A stretch of DNA of 47,839 bases from Mesotaenium endlicherianum (taxonomy: Eukaryota > Streptophyta > Zygnematophyceae > Zygnematales > Mesotaeniaceae). Under the pieces are notes generated by a model, which had not been told where the DNA came from, ran no database searches, and worked only from the letters and a program-made list of their open reading frames with translations. Location of the stretch: the NCBI GenBank assembly GCA_009602735.1, contig WELA01000919.1, forward strand, positions 88,051 through 135,889, read 5' to 3'. Shown here in pieces: positions 11,502 through 22,760 of this stretch. Every line of letters begins with the position of its first letter. Position 1 is the first letter of the stretch. Made by a program: the position numbers and the translations under genes.

Positions 11502-13001
11502 TGTTGCTTGAAGAGCGGGCCTCTCTGTCTGGCGTCTCCCTTTGCTTTCGGCTGCGGAGTCTCTTGTTTGAGGGCGACAGCGTTCGGCTCAGAGACAGTG
11601 GGATTAAGGTTCTGGGGGGTCTCGAGTTTCAGGGTGAGGTGTTTGAACGGGTCCTGAAGTCTGTGGCACCAGGGGCACCTGAAAGTTACAATGGACAAGC
11701 GCTCTCTGGGGTGATGGGAGGTCAGGGATGGGAGTATGAGGGCTAGAGGTTGGGAGAGTCAAGAGTCAGGGCGTGGGGGCTCCTTGTGGCGGGGAAGGCC
11801 TGGAGGGGTTTTGGGTTTGGGCACTTCTTTTCGCAGATGCTGGACGTTCGGAAGGGGTCAGCCTGCTCCTTGAGGCCTGAAGCGCCTCATGTACCTCTCA
11901 CAACTAGCCATGACGCCAGCCATGCACACGAGCATGTGGGGGTGTGAGCCTGCCTGCGCGTCTGCTTGCATGTGCGTGCGTGTGCTCGCGCGCGCGCGCG
12001 TGTGTGTGTGTGCGTGTGTGTGTGTGTGTCATGTGCGTTGGAGCGGCAGGGGAGGGGGNNNNNNNNNNNNNNNNNNNNNNNNNNNNNNNNNNNNNNNNNN
12101 NNNNNNNNNNNNNNNNNNNNNNNNNNNNNNNNNNNNNNNNNNNNNNNNNNNNNNNNNNNNNNNNNNNNNNNNNNNNNNNNNNNNNNNNNNNNNNNNNNNN
12201 NNNNNNNNNNNNNNNNNNNNNNNNNNNNNNNNNNNNNNNNNNNNNNNNNNNNNNNNNNNNNNNNNNNNNNNNNNNNNNNNNNNNNNNNNNNNNNNNNNNN
12301 NNNNNNNNNNNNNNNNNNNNNNNNNNNNNNNNNNNNNNNNNNNNNNNNNNNNNNNNNNNNNNNNNNNNNNNNNNNNNNNNNNNNNNNNNNNNNNNNNNNN
12401 NNNNNNNNNNNNNNNNNNNNNNNNNNNNNNNNNNNNNNNNNNNNNNNNNNNNNNNNNNNNNNNNNNNNNNNNNNNNNNNNNNNNNNNNNNNNGGGGGGGG
12501 CGTGCGGGGGAATGGGTGTACCTCAGTTAGCGCTTGATGCGTGCGTTTGAGCTCTTTACCAATCCTATGGCTTGCTTGTGCTGCTGCAGGCAATACCGGA
12601 AGTTTGTGCGGATGCCGCCCTCCGCCCCCGGCTCGGGCGGCGCCTCTTTCACGACGCCGCCCTCCCCTCCTGCTGCTGCCACCACCCCCGCTACTGCTGC
12701 TGGTGGCGCCCCTGCTCCTGCTCCTGCTCCTGCTTCTCCTGCGCCCGAGCTGGGCGCCGCATCAGCCAGGGGGACACCTGGCGGGCTCTGGTTTGATCAC
12801 GGCACGTTCGCGCGATGCGCGCCCTCGCGCCAACTCAGGAGCTTCGTGGCAGGCCAGGTGGCGTGCTCCCAGATGTACGAGGCCTTCACGCAGCGCTGCC
12901 TGGCCATCACCGCCCGCGACATGGGCGGCGGCAGCACCCCCCTCGTGGAACACGACGACCCCTTTGAGGACAAGGCAGGTCACTCGAGGCCCGCCCCGTA
13001 A
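4134..13001 (+). CDS. DENN-domain protein, DENND1/connecdenn-like probable Rab GEF (6 exons)
   Basis: Tripartite DENN proteins are Rab guanine-nucleotide exchange factors acting in endosome and vesicle traffic. Proposed exons: 4134-4913, 5591-7297, 8068-8208, 9771-9857, 10672-10877 and 12590-13001. All have GT-AG borders and compatible phases, giving about 1110 residues. The start is at 4134 or the Met at 4149 ([13 protein letters not shown] resembles a uDENN start). u[12 protein letters not shown] in exon 1, then [18 protein letters not shown] and [19 protein letters not shown] in exon 2. c[44 protein letters not shown], then [19 protein letters not shown]. d[17 protein letters not shown] and [17 protein letters not shown]. 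The C-terminal [18 protein letters not shown] matches the end of the domain. Exon 2 carries about 400 residues of Gly/Arg/Glu/Pro-rich low-complexity sequence between uDENN and cDENN; part could be unrecognised intron. The N-terminal half of exon 1 is the least certain part. Confidence 0.8.
5124..5193 (+). repeat. Degenerate (GACA/GACG)n tract in DENN intron 1
   Basis: Imperfect tetranucleotide run of GACA, GACG and GGCA units within the first intron of the DENN gene. Confidence 0.7.
8039..8063 (+). repeat. (GGGC)n tract abutting a 3' splice site
   Basis: About six GGGC units ending just before the CAG acceptor used for the cDENN exon that starts at 8068. Read through in frame it would encode Gly-Gly-Arg repeats, so the exact exon border depends on this tract. 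Confidence 0.75.
8380..8456 (+). repeat. CT-rich polypyrimidine tract in DENN intron 3
   Basis: Dense CTCTCC/CTCTCT run shortly after the donor at 8209. Purely pyrimidine over long stretches. Confidence 0.7.
10494..10640 (+). repeat. (CTG/CTC)n trinucleotide tract in DENN intron 4
   Basis: About 145 bases dominated by CTG and CTC triplets, ending roughly 30 bases before the acceptor at 10672. It is open in all three forward frames (poly-Leu, poly-Cys, poly-Ala), which produces misleading open frames. It is best explained as an intronic triplet repeat, possibly doubling as the pyrimidine-rich part of the 3' splice site. Confidence 0.75.
11178..11215 (+). repeat. (GGCA/GGCT)n tract
   Basis: Tandem GGCA and GGCT tetranucleotides in the last DENN intron. 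Confidence 0.75.
11308..11410 (+). repeat. (CTGCC/CTGCT)n pentanucleotide array
   Basis: About twenty CTGCC or CTGCT pentamers in the last DENN intron, mostly purine-free except for the G of each unit. Confidence 0.8.
11467..11499 (+). repeat. (GA)n microsatellite
   Basis: About sixteen perfect GA units in the last DENN intron. Confidence 0.9.
12059..12492. other. Assembly gap (434 N)
   Basis: An unbroken run of N lies inside the last intron of the DENN gene, flanked by a GT/GC dinucleotide repeat (about 11985-12030) on the left and poly-G on the right. The gap probably reflects an unsequenced or unassembled repeat, and its true size is unknown. Confidence 0.98.
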
Positions 13002-14898
13002 GGGTGTCCAAAGAGCGCTCTTTGCGAGCAAGCATTTGCTGTATTCCTAAGCCCTGGGGATGTTCTACCCCTACTAAGCTGGGATTGGCGCACCCCAATT
13101 CATTATTCCACCCCCCTAGATTGAGCTGCTGAGGCTCAAACCCTAGTCGCTGGGCCCAAATTCCGCCTTTCACCCGGAATCTCAAGGAGGTTTTTCTGCT
13201 AAAAGCCCCCCTGCCTGCCCCCCCTCCTTTGCGGGTGAAATCATCTGAAAAAATTAGGGTTTGGATGGTGACTCCTGCAAGCCTGCACGTACTTACCTGT
13301 TCAATGTGGGCGAGGGGAGGGGGCAGCGCATGCGCTGTCATCCATTGTCCGTTATCCAAAGCTATTACCAGATGATCCAAACACCAACCAAATCATGACA
13401 CATGTCGTGCCTTGCTTTGCAAGCTCGGTGCGCAGGTCGCCGCCATGTGTGCCCGGGAGACGGAGCGCGCAACGCGGCGGGATAACCAGAAAGGTCCCAA
13501 GGCTCAAGCCCGCGTTGGGACTGCGCCGGCGCGGCCAGTGAGCGGCTGAGGACCTAGCAGCTTGCGACGCCTTGCGTCCCGCACACGACTAAGCCTTCGG
13601 GTCCAACGCTTAGATCCTGGGAACCTTGGAAGCCCAGAGTATCACATCCATCCAAGCTTTGCACTTTGAAGTTTATGGTTTTCGGGCTTAGAATTTAGAG
13701 TCCCGTGTGGGCTTGAGGTTTCGACCCCTTGGGTCAATCTTGCTGCCAAGCCTCAGGTCTCACCCTGACGCTTAAACGTCGATGGAATGCAGCAGCAGTG
13801 CATGCAGGAGCCCAGCGTGGAACATTCCATGCAGACTTGCATGAGATGAGGGGGGTCAGGAACGGAGGCTCGACTGTCGCTGTCCACGTCCAGGCTTGGG
13901 CTCTGGGGCTTATGCTTCAAAGTTTATTTTAGGGTTTAGGGCCTCGAATCAAGCACATACAGCCATATGCTCATTAGACTGGCAGTAGACGGCTTGAGCA
14001 TGTTGAACAGCAAGCTCTAAGAATGACGTGTCTGCTAGATCGTGCGCCAAAGAATGTGAGCGACAAGCCGGCATGATACGTAGAGTGATGTACGATGGCG
14101 CTGCTTTTGGGGAGGAAGTATGCTGAGTTGTCATGCACCTCGTGTGAGGGGAGTGTGAGGTACACGCAAGCTGAAATTCCCATAGCCCACGGGGATGCTC
14201 TGTGAGGTCATGTGCAATATGCATCGGCCATTGGCCTTCCATGGTGGGATGAGCATCATCATCTGAACCTCTTGAACCATGCAGATTGCTTGCAATTTCT
14301 GCCGCTGCGATAGATCTGCTATCGGGCAAGCAAACCGGCAAGTTACGACTCGACGCTCGCAATACTCCACCTGTGCTGCGAGCCTTTGACCACGTCTATG
14401 TTCGTTCAATATGCACTCGTATACATTCACATACACTAGCACTGTTGTACATGCGACAGCTACGGCGGAGTGCTGCCTTCTGGAATGTTGAATGCTCGTT
14501 CAAACAACGTATGGCAAAAAGCTCCACCAATGGGTAAATATTGAGAGATTAATATTTACATGACTCATAAACATATAGGAGCTGCGAGAACGATGAGCAC
14601 TGCAGCAGCTACAAGCACATGGCTAATGTGTGGAGCAGAATTGGGGGCTCTCAGCTAGGCGATTGAATGCTTCATTGATCCTGATGATCTGATCTACATT
14701 CATATTAGAATGAATGGCCTGCCTCCTCTTATTTGCATCCTCTGCGTTCCTTCAGGCTTCCTGCCCCTCGCGTGTGAATATCTTCTCAGATTGCATATAT
14801 GGGTGCAAGGCTCAGCATCTCTCCTCACTACATGTATTAAAACGCCATATTTCTCCATTTGGAGGAACCGTAGTTTCCAAAAGTCAGCCAACGTTGTC
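13002..14898. other. Intergenic between DENN gene and ZNFX1-like copy A (tail to tail)
   Basis: No convincing coding frame. The stretch lies between the 3' ends of two convergent genes and should hold both 3' UTRs. A TTTAGGGTTTAGGG telomere-like phrase is present at about 13926-13940. GC content falls toward 14500. Confidence 0.5.
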
Positions 14899-17800
14899 TT
14901 ATGCAGGCCATGCAGGAGCAGCAATGTCATCAATGGTTGATTGCCGATTCCCAGAGAGGAGGTTGTAGTTCTGGCCACCCACAGCAGCCCCGCAGTCAGG
15001 GCAACGTGAGGCTTGCCTGGCTAACCCGCAGTTGCCAATGGTGTAAATGTGGCCATTGGGGCACTCGTACCAGTGCCCCCGTCCGCCCACTAGTCTCACC
15101 ATTGCCTGCACAACCTGCGCCCGCTCCCCGTGCTCCGCTCGAGTTTTAATCTCCTGCGCCTGGAAGTTGTCCGGCCTAACGCGCAGGACCGCGTCGCAGA
15201 TTTTGACAACGTCAGTGAATCTTTGCTCCCCGAGACGCGGAATCGACTCCGCCATGAGAAGCAGCGCCTCGATCGCCAGGGCTGCGTCGGCGGGCCCAGA
15301 GACGGGGAACACACCAGCTGGCGTCGCGCCCGGGCTGCCGTCCCCCCTCACGAGGGCCTCCAGGCCCGCGGGGATGATATCTCTGAGGGGGCTGTTGCGC
15401 GCAACGGCGTAGAAATGCCTGAGCCCATCCTGGAAGTGCTCCCGGCCAATGAGAGCACGCCCCAGGCCTTGGTGGGCGGCCGCGAGGCGGGGGTTGCATT
15501 CCAGCGCCTGCCGGAAGCTCCGCTCCGCCAGGCTGGGGTTGCCCTCTGCCAGGAGCTCGTTGCCCCGGTTGACAACAGCAAAGCCGTTGACGTGGGCCTT
15601 CACGGTCTCCAGCCTCCTGATGCACTCCTTGACGACGTTGGAGTAGCGCCCCGTTCTCCTGATGGCTGTCCGGCATGCGGGGCTGCTCAAGTAAGCGGAG
15701 AGGGCACGTGTGACGTTGCACACACAAGGAGTCAGTGGAGGAAGCAGTGAGCTTTCTCTCTCCGCACTACCACGGAGTGGCACACATGGAGCTGGGGGCA
15801 TATACACCTTGCATGCTGTAAGTGGAGTGTTGTACAGTCTAGGCTGCCGCTGGCACATGCAAATGTCCTCGCTGAAGAGTGCTGCTCGGAAAGTGACACA
15901 TGTCAGGAGAGTATGTTTGACATTGTATGCTTTCATTTTCCATAAGCGGGGCAGCTAGTGCACATACCAATCCTTGAGCTTGACGGCGATTTTGGCTGCA
16001 CCGCTGTCCGCTGCAGCATCCGAGGTGCCAGCTGTCTCTGGCATGTCCATCCACTGGTCGAGGCCAGAGACCTCAAACAAGCCGCAGTCCTCCAGCTGAA
16101 CAAACCAGTCATCCTCCTCCGCCTCGCCAAGTGTCAGCAGCGAGATGGTGTCGGTTACGTCCGGGTGGCATGTGCGGCACTTGGTGGGGCACATTTCCCC
16201 ACACAGCCCGATGCAAGGGTGGCCGCAGCGCAGGCGCCGCGTGCATGGCGCGTCGCAGCGAGGCCGCGTGCAGGCCTCGTGGCACAGGCGCTCACATGCA
16301 AAGTGTGCGCACCGCCACGCGCACGGCTCTCTGCAGGGCAGGCACGGCTCGTTGCACTTGCGCCGGCACCTGGCATGTGGGCAGCGGCTTTGGCACTTGC
16401 GCCGGCAGGGCGGGCAGAAGCTTGCACACTTCTCCGTGCACTCATGGCCGCAGGGAAGGATGCTCTGGCAGGCCTGCTGGCACGGCACGTGCTGAGTGCC
16501 CTGCTTGCACGCGCCGCACGTGCCCACGCACTCGTGCCCGCAGTCCGCCAACTTCTCCCTGCACAGCACCTGGCAGAGGAAATCCTCCGGCGCATGAGAG
16601 CAGGGCATGAGCGCGCGGTGGCCACACGGCATGGCCTTGTCCACCAGCACGGGGCAGCGCTCTGTGCACGGCTGGAAACACTGCCGGTCGCAGGCGTGAC
16701 CGCAGGCAAGGACCTTGGCACACTTGGCGGCGCATCGGTGGTCCTCCGGCATAGCCGAGCACGCCATGGTCTGCACGTGGCCGCACTCGGGCACCGTCTT
16801 CTGCACGCGGCGAGCGCACGGCGGGCAGCCCTCCTCCAGCCCGTGGCAGCGCGCGTTGCACAGGTGCTGGCATGCGGGCAGCTCGCGCTTGCACTCCTTG
16901 AAGCAGGCGACGTCATTGTGGCCCCCCGGGTGGCACCGCCTGGGGCACGCGTGGCCGCAGTCCAGCTGGAACTCGCAGGGCTTGCTGCACCCGCCGTCCT
17001 CCACCACCTTGAAGTGGGCGGGTTCCGACACCTCGGTGAGCGTGTCCTTGTGGTTCTGGCAGTGCAGCGTGATGGAGGGCGCCACGCAGCCCTGCTCCCG
17101 CAGCTCCCGCAGGACGCGGCCCCACAGCTGCGGGCTCTTGGCGGCCAGCAGCTGCGCGTTGCCGAGCATGAAGAGCCCCTTGCGCGCGCGCGAGAGCGCC
17201 ACGCACACGCGGTTGGCCACACCCAGGAACCCGATCTTGCCGGGACCGTCGTGACTTTCCAGGTTGTTGCTCCTCACCAGCGACAGGATGATGATGTCGC
17301 ACTCCTCCCCCTGGTAGTTGTCCACGCTGCTCACGCGCGGCAGCCTCTGCTGCTGCTGCTGCTGCTTATGGAACGTCTCCTGTCCCCCCGGCTCGTCGCG
17401 CGCAAACTTGGCACGGAGGAGGCGCTTTATCTCCAGGAGTTGCCCGGTGTACATGGTGAGGATCACCATTTGGCTGTTCTCATAGCCCTGCTTGAGGAAG
17501 TAGGTGCACAGCTCCACGCAGAGGCGCGCCTCGTGGGCGTTGACCTTGCTGCCCAGCTCGCCGTCGTGGTTCTCCGGCACCCTGTGGTCCAGGAAGCACA
17601 GGCTGCGCGCGACCCCTCTGACCTCCGGATACGCGCGCACGTCCGCGTGGTTCTGGAGGTGCGGGTAGATGATGGGCGCCACCAGGCGCGCGATGGCCGG
17701 GCGCATGCGGTGCTGCACGCTCAGCGTGGTGCCTTCCACGCCGTTGGCCATCAGGCGCTCGAACATGGACACGTCCAGGCCGTGCTTCTTGGCGAGCGCG

Positions 17801-20800
17801 TACACGGCCACCGAGGGGCGCAGCTGCTGGTGGTCGCCGATGAGGATGAGGTGCTGCGTGGCGGGCGTGAGGCACGCCAGGATGTGTGACTCCAGCACCT
17901 CCGCCGCCTCCTCCACCACGATGATCTCTGGCTGCCGCCTCTCAGAGAGCACGACGCAGGGGGAGGGAGGCCCCCAACGAGAAGACAGGAGGAATGTTAT
18001 GTCACATGTGATGCAACGGATAGAGTGAATGATGCACGGAGTTCCTATACAAATTCACAGGCACACAGGCACACTTACAGGCAGGCGATCACGTGTAAAG
18101 TACTCCGTGCTACACATGCAGGACACAAGGGGGCGTGGGCCACGCTCCTCTTACTCTCACACTATGACTTTGTACCTAGGCATCCAGTTCTGACCCATAC
18201 CGCCTTTGCTTTGTCTTCATAGAAAAGAGTTTTTCCAATCAAGTGAGGGAATGACCAGGGAGACTGGGAGATGAATGGGAGGAATATAAACCACTGCAAG
18301 ACCATCAACATGAATTTAGCAGCTGAGTAGTACCCTGAGTCCGATGAGCAGGTCGTGGTAGCGGGCGGCAGCCGTGGTGGTCATGCCGACCACGCGGCTC
18401 TCCCGCAGGAGGCTCAGTTGGATCTCGTTCTCCACCTCCGCCAACTGGCGCCGCGCTTCGCTATACTCCTTGTCGATGGCCTTGAGCCGGCCGCTCGCCG
18501 TCAAGCGGATCTCCGTGAGCCAGTAGCGGTGCAGCACGGCGCGCGCGCGCTCCGGCAGCGCCCACACGTTGGGCTGGCCCACCACGTCCTCCAGCTGCAC
18601 CTCCTCCTGCTCTTGCTCCTCCTCTTCGTTGTCCTCAAACTCTGGCTCCCTGTCCACCACTGGCGCCGCCACCTGTCGCTTCTGCCGCCCTCGCCGCCGG
18701 TTATTCCGAACCTCCTGAAAGCCAGCATTGTCTCCCTCTTCTTCCTCCCGGCCCCCACCTTGTCTTCTCAGAACAGCCTGGTTCTGCCCCTGTCGCTGCT
18801 GCTCCGGGGCACCTTCTTGCGGGGCATCAGCTGTGGCTGGAGCTGGGGCCTGGGGGGCTGGCCAAGGAGGAGGAGGTGGCGCCAGGAGGGCGTCGTTGAG
18901 AGGCCTCTGCAGCAGATGCATCTCCGCTTCAGGCCGCCTGCCCTCTGCCGCTGCCACCTGGCCCTCCTCCCTGTCGGCTTCCAGATCCCTCACTTCGTCC
19001 GCATCTCCCACAGAGCCTTCCACGCCATTGTCGTTATCGTCGCCGTCGTTGTCAGCCACCTCCCTTTCAACCCCCCCCCGCGCCCCCGCCCCCGCGTGGG
19101 CTCCGTTGCCCGCCCGATTGTTCAATGCTTCAAACAAGTTTGCGCGATTGCCCCGCGGCGCGTTGGGCCCCTGCCAGGCAGGTGCAGCCCGAGCCTTCCC
19201 CTGCGCTGCCACCTGGTGCAGGTGGCGATGCGTGTTCAGCCAGGTGTTGACGTACTGCGCCGCGCGTGCCCTGTACGCAGCAGGTGGGCCGTTGAACGCG
19301 TCACCGCAAAAGAGGCTGTCTATCTGGTCCTCTGTTGCGACCCCCTCGAGGGACTCCGGCGTGACGGTCTCCTGGCTCAGCCGGTCGATGTACCGGACGA
19401 TCTTGGCCTCGAGCTCCTGCTCCTGGCCTCCCACGCGGCTCTCTGGTGCGCGCGCTCGTTCTCCCTGGCCTCGCGCTGCTGGAAGAGGAGCTCCTGCAGG
19501 TTGTGGCGCTTGAGCGCCTCGCTCTTGCAGCTCCCCCCAATGCGCACGATGCTCTTCTCGTACTCCAGGATGCCCTCCAGGAACTGGTCCAGCGCGTGGT
19601 TGGTGTAGCACACCACCAGGATGGGGCCGGTAGCCGCCCCGCCCCCTGTGCTTCCTCCTCCGCCTCCCACCTCCTCGGCGTCCAAGTAGTCATCCCCGTG
19701 TTGCGCAGCCAGCAGCCCCCGCAGCCGCGTGCCCGAGGCCCTGCTGACGTTGGCGAGGAGCAGCCTCATGGCCAGCAGGCCCACGAACGTCTTGCCGGTG
19801 CCAGGCGGACCCTGAATCAGCGCCAGCTCTTTGGTCAGCACGCGCTTCAGCGCCTCCTTCTGGCTGCGGTCCAGAGTCGACGTCCACTCCGGCCACTCCT
19901 GCAAGATGCGGACTCTCGACGTGCCCAGGTCCTTGCGTATGTCGGGAAAGACGCACAAGAAGTCGTACTCATTGTGCCCCACCCTCCTCCTGAGGTAGCA
20001 GGGGGGCGCCACCTGGGCTTCCAGGTGGATGAGCTGCTGCTGAAATGGAACCTGCTCCATGTCGGGCCGCTGCAGGCTGCGGAGCACGTGAGAGTACGCC
20101 TCAAAGTAGGAGGCTGTTGACTCCGCCATCACGTACCCCTGATCTGCCCGCAGCCACTTCTTCTTGCCCGCGCCCGCGCCCGCGCCCACTTCCTCTATCA
20201 TGCGCACGTCGATGAAGCCCCGGGAGAGGTCCTCGACAGTCCGCTTCGCAACCACGGCAAACTGCACCGACTCAAAGTTGTCGGGAGAGATGCACAGCAG
20301 CGCGCCCAGCATGAGCCGCTTGCTGACCTCCCAGTTGACCCGTTGACCGGAGTCAACGCGGAAGCCCAGGCGGTACTCGATGCCGACGCGGCCGCAACGC
20401 AGGCCGGCAATGACGACATCCTTATAGACGCGCACGTCCTGGGACCTCTTCTTGCCGCCGCCGCCAAAGGTGTCGCTGCGGTACTGGCGGATACCCACCT
20501 TGAGGGGCTGCATGCAGTCCTCGCGCAGCAGCTGAAAGTGCGTCTCCAGGTACTGCAGCACGCCCTCGTAGGGCACCGCCGTGTGGTTGTGGGGCAGGTC
20601 GCGCGCCTCCACCTGGTGCATCTCGTCCACGGTGGGCACAATGGATTGCACGCGAAATGCTTCGCCCTGTGCCAGCCGATGTGGGGGGAGTGCACATGTC
20701 AAATACAAGTAGGTTCCCAAACACACTTAGTTGTAGGGGTGCAATGAAAGCCCAACCAGGGCTGGACAGGAAGGTTTGAGGTACCTCTAATACAAAGCTG

Positions 20801-22298
20801 TACTCTTTCCACCTTATGACCAGCCAAACAGAATAAGAATGGTTCTGCAATATCAATGCCAGATATGCAGTTATGATGCCAAAGGAAGTGACGCCAGAAT
20901 ATGGTGCCAAAATATTAAGACCGATGATGCCAGATGCCAATAAAGGACCAAACAATTTGCAAGCACGCGATTAAAATATCTTTCTTGTGCAGCTTTTTTG
21001 GAGAAGCGCTCATTACAAAGTAGCAATAAATATTTTTTGTGAACAGAACAGCAGGCAGCAGCAATAGCACAGGCAGCAGCAGCGACAGCAAGAAGCATGA
21101 AGCAGCAGAGTTTAGCGCTGAAGTCAACGGTCAAGCTTTGCAAGGGCATGCAGATGAGTGAGCCAGAGTGAAGAAACGGCAAGCTCACCACCAGTCCCGG
21201 CTGAGGGGGCCCGCGCACTGCGGAGGTGACCCTGAGGCGCGCGCGCTGGTCCATCAGCCGCCGGGTGTCGGCCAGCAGGGACTGCTTGGGCGCACACTCG
21301 TCTGGCAGCTCCTCCACGCGCCCCTTGAGCGCGTCCAGTGGCACCTCCCGCCAGCCGTCGGTGGAGCGCGACTGTATCTCCTCACACAGCTTGACATACG
21401 GCAGCAGCGCGCTGTCGGGCTGCCCCGCGCTGAGGCGGAGACCCTGCACGTGGGCATGTAGGCGCGCCAGGAAGGGCGAGCCCAGCAGCAGGCCGTACAC
21501 GCGGTTGGTGCTCTCGCGCAGCATGCTGCTGCGCATCTCGTTGCGCGCCAGCACGCGCACCAGCAGGTCCGCCTGCGGCTGCGACAGCGCGGGGCGGGAG
21601 ATGATGTCGCCCAGGAGGGCCAGGCCTCTCGCGTCGCTCAGGGTGGGGATGAGGTCCGCCGCGGAGCTCTCCATTTGCTTCTGCAGCCAGCTCTCCAAGT
21701 TGCGCTCGCTCGTGAAGCCAGGTGGCCTCTCGGGCTGGACAAACGATCGAGAGAGGCCGCCTCGGCCTCCCCCGCCAGGTGGCATGGTGTGCGAGAGCTT
21801 GCATCTGCTTCCAGACCTGCAGCCGTCTCCTCGAAGGAAGAAGCGGCAGACAGGCGTCGCGACTGACGCTGGAGACGGCTCTCCTGCCGAAGCATCTGCT
21901 CCCTGTGGCCCAGTAGCGCCCCCAGTGCTCCCTGCGCCGGCCTTACTTCCTCTGCTTCTCCCAGCGGCAGCATGGCCAACTGCCGCTCCTTCTCCTGCTG
22001 CGGCTGCTGCGGCTGACAGCTCCACGGTCAGCTTGACCACGTTGCCGGGCGCGCAGGAAGAGAAGGCTAGTTGGAGGGAGTCATTGGAGTCAATTGTTAT
22101 CTCGTCATCCGCGTCAGAGTACTTGATGCTCAAGTCAGAGGAGCCTCTGCCGGCAAGCCTGGGGTGGACCCGGGATGCCACCTGGCACACCTCGTCGAAG
22201 GTGAGCGGCTGGCTCACCGTCGCCATCTTGGTGCTCTCGCCAAAGTGCAGCTTCACGCGCATCAGCTTCTCAGCTGGCGGGCCTGCCTGAGCCTTCAT
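14899..22298 (-). CDS. ZNFX1: ZNFX1-like RNA helicase, copy A: PB1, CCCH, SF1 helicase, NFX1 fingers, RZ finger (4 exons)
   Basis: Exons (descending): 22298-21189, 20666-18334, 17931-15968 and 15682-14899, all GT-AG, about 2060 residues. Start is MKAQAGPPAEKLMRV at 22298. Residues 12-94 form a PB1-like domain with an acidic IKYSDADDEITIDSNDSL motif. C151, C160, C166 and H170 form a C-x8-C-x5-C-x3-H finger. Exon 2 has the ZNFX1 N-terminal region (YLETHFQLLREDCMQPL), Walker A GPPGTGKTF and LVVCYTNHALDQFLEGIL, then an acidic insertion. Exon 3 has VVEEAAEVLE, LIGDHQQLRP, HRMRP, DNYQGEECD and VALSRARKG, then NFX1-type Cys/His fingers. The exon 3-4 junction completes KLKDCPACRTAIRR. Exon 4 ends in an RZ finger (GHWYECPNGH... 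CPDCG). Family members are UPF1-type helicases in RNA silencing and antiviral sensing. An apparent frameshift lies near 19410-19455 in exon 2. The ZNFX1 assignment is sure; the function in this organism is inferred. Confidence 0.9.
14960..15080 (-). other. RZ-type zinc finger of copy A
   Basis: The C-terminal module of copy A has GHWYECPNGHIY, then GNCG, then CPDCGAAVGG, keeping all Cys and His ligands typical of the RZ finger shared by ZNFX1 and RNF213. In those proteins the RZ finger is linked to ubiquitin-ligase activity. The matching site in copy B is broken. Confidence 0.85.
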
Positions 22299-22300
22299 AT

Positions 22301-22398
22301 CAACGAGCAACACGCAACGAGCAACACGCAACGAGCAGCACGCAACGCGCAGCACGCAACGAGCAACACGCAACGAGCAACACGCAACGAGCAACACG
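22301..22398 (-). repeat. 14-bp minisatellite, 7 units, directly 5' of copy A start
   Basis: Seven tandem copies of CAACGAGCAACACG (plus strand), with a few substitutions in the third and fourth units, fill exactly 98 bases. The array ends two bases before the start codon complement at 22296-22298, so it would form the last part of the 5' UTR of copy A. On the minus strand it stays open in frame, adding a spurious hydrophobic/Cys-rich N-terminus to the open frame. Confidence 0.9.
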
Positions 22399-22760
22399 AA
22401 GGATAGGATCAGACGGTGGTCAACAATCTTCTGCACGCAGTCTGTATTTGGCCTTGACAAATTTATCGAACTTGCACTTCCATGGTGGACAGCTCGATCT
22501 CGATCTCGACATGGCACGTAGCTACAGCTGACTGGACATCAGAAACATGACATTCAGAAGTCAATGCGGCCTGCAACGGCAGCCTGTCACTGTCAACTCT
22601 TCATTTCACAGAGAAATTGTATCATGCCGGCGGGACCAGCCATCAGGCCTGCAAGAGTCACTCGATTCTGGTGAATGTGATCAAATGCCAGCTAGACTAG
22701 TACTAGCTTGAAAGAGCGCGACCTGGTCTGACTGATCAAATGCGAAACAAGCAATGTTGA

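Noticed and set aside
11889..12593. ORFs of about 200 codons spanning the N run
   Set aside because: They exist only because N was translated as X; nothing can be said of the gap.
15958..17889. Plus-strand open frame of 643 codons opposite copy A exon 3
   Set aside because: It is the antisense shadow of the GC-rich helicase/zinc-finger exon. It is rich in Ala/Arg/Leu/His with no domain, and the minus strand carries clear ZNFX1 motifs.
19400..19460. Programmed -1 frameshifting in copy A
   Set aside because: No X-XXY-YYZ slippery heptamer and no obvious stem follows. Copy B is continuous at the same place, so an indel or assembly error is more likely.
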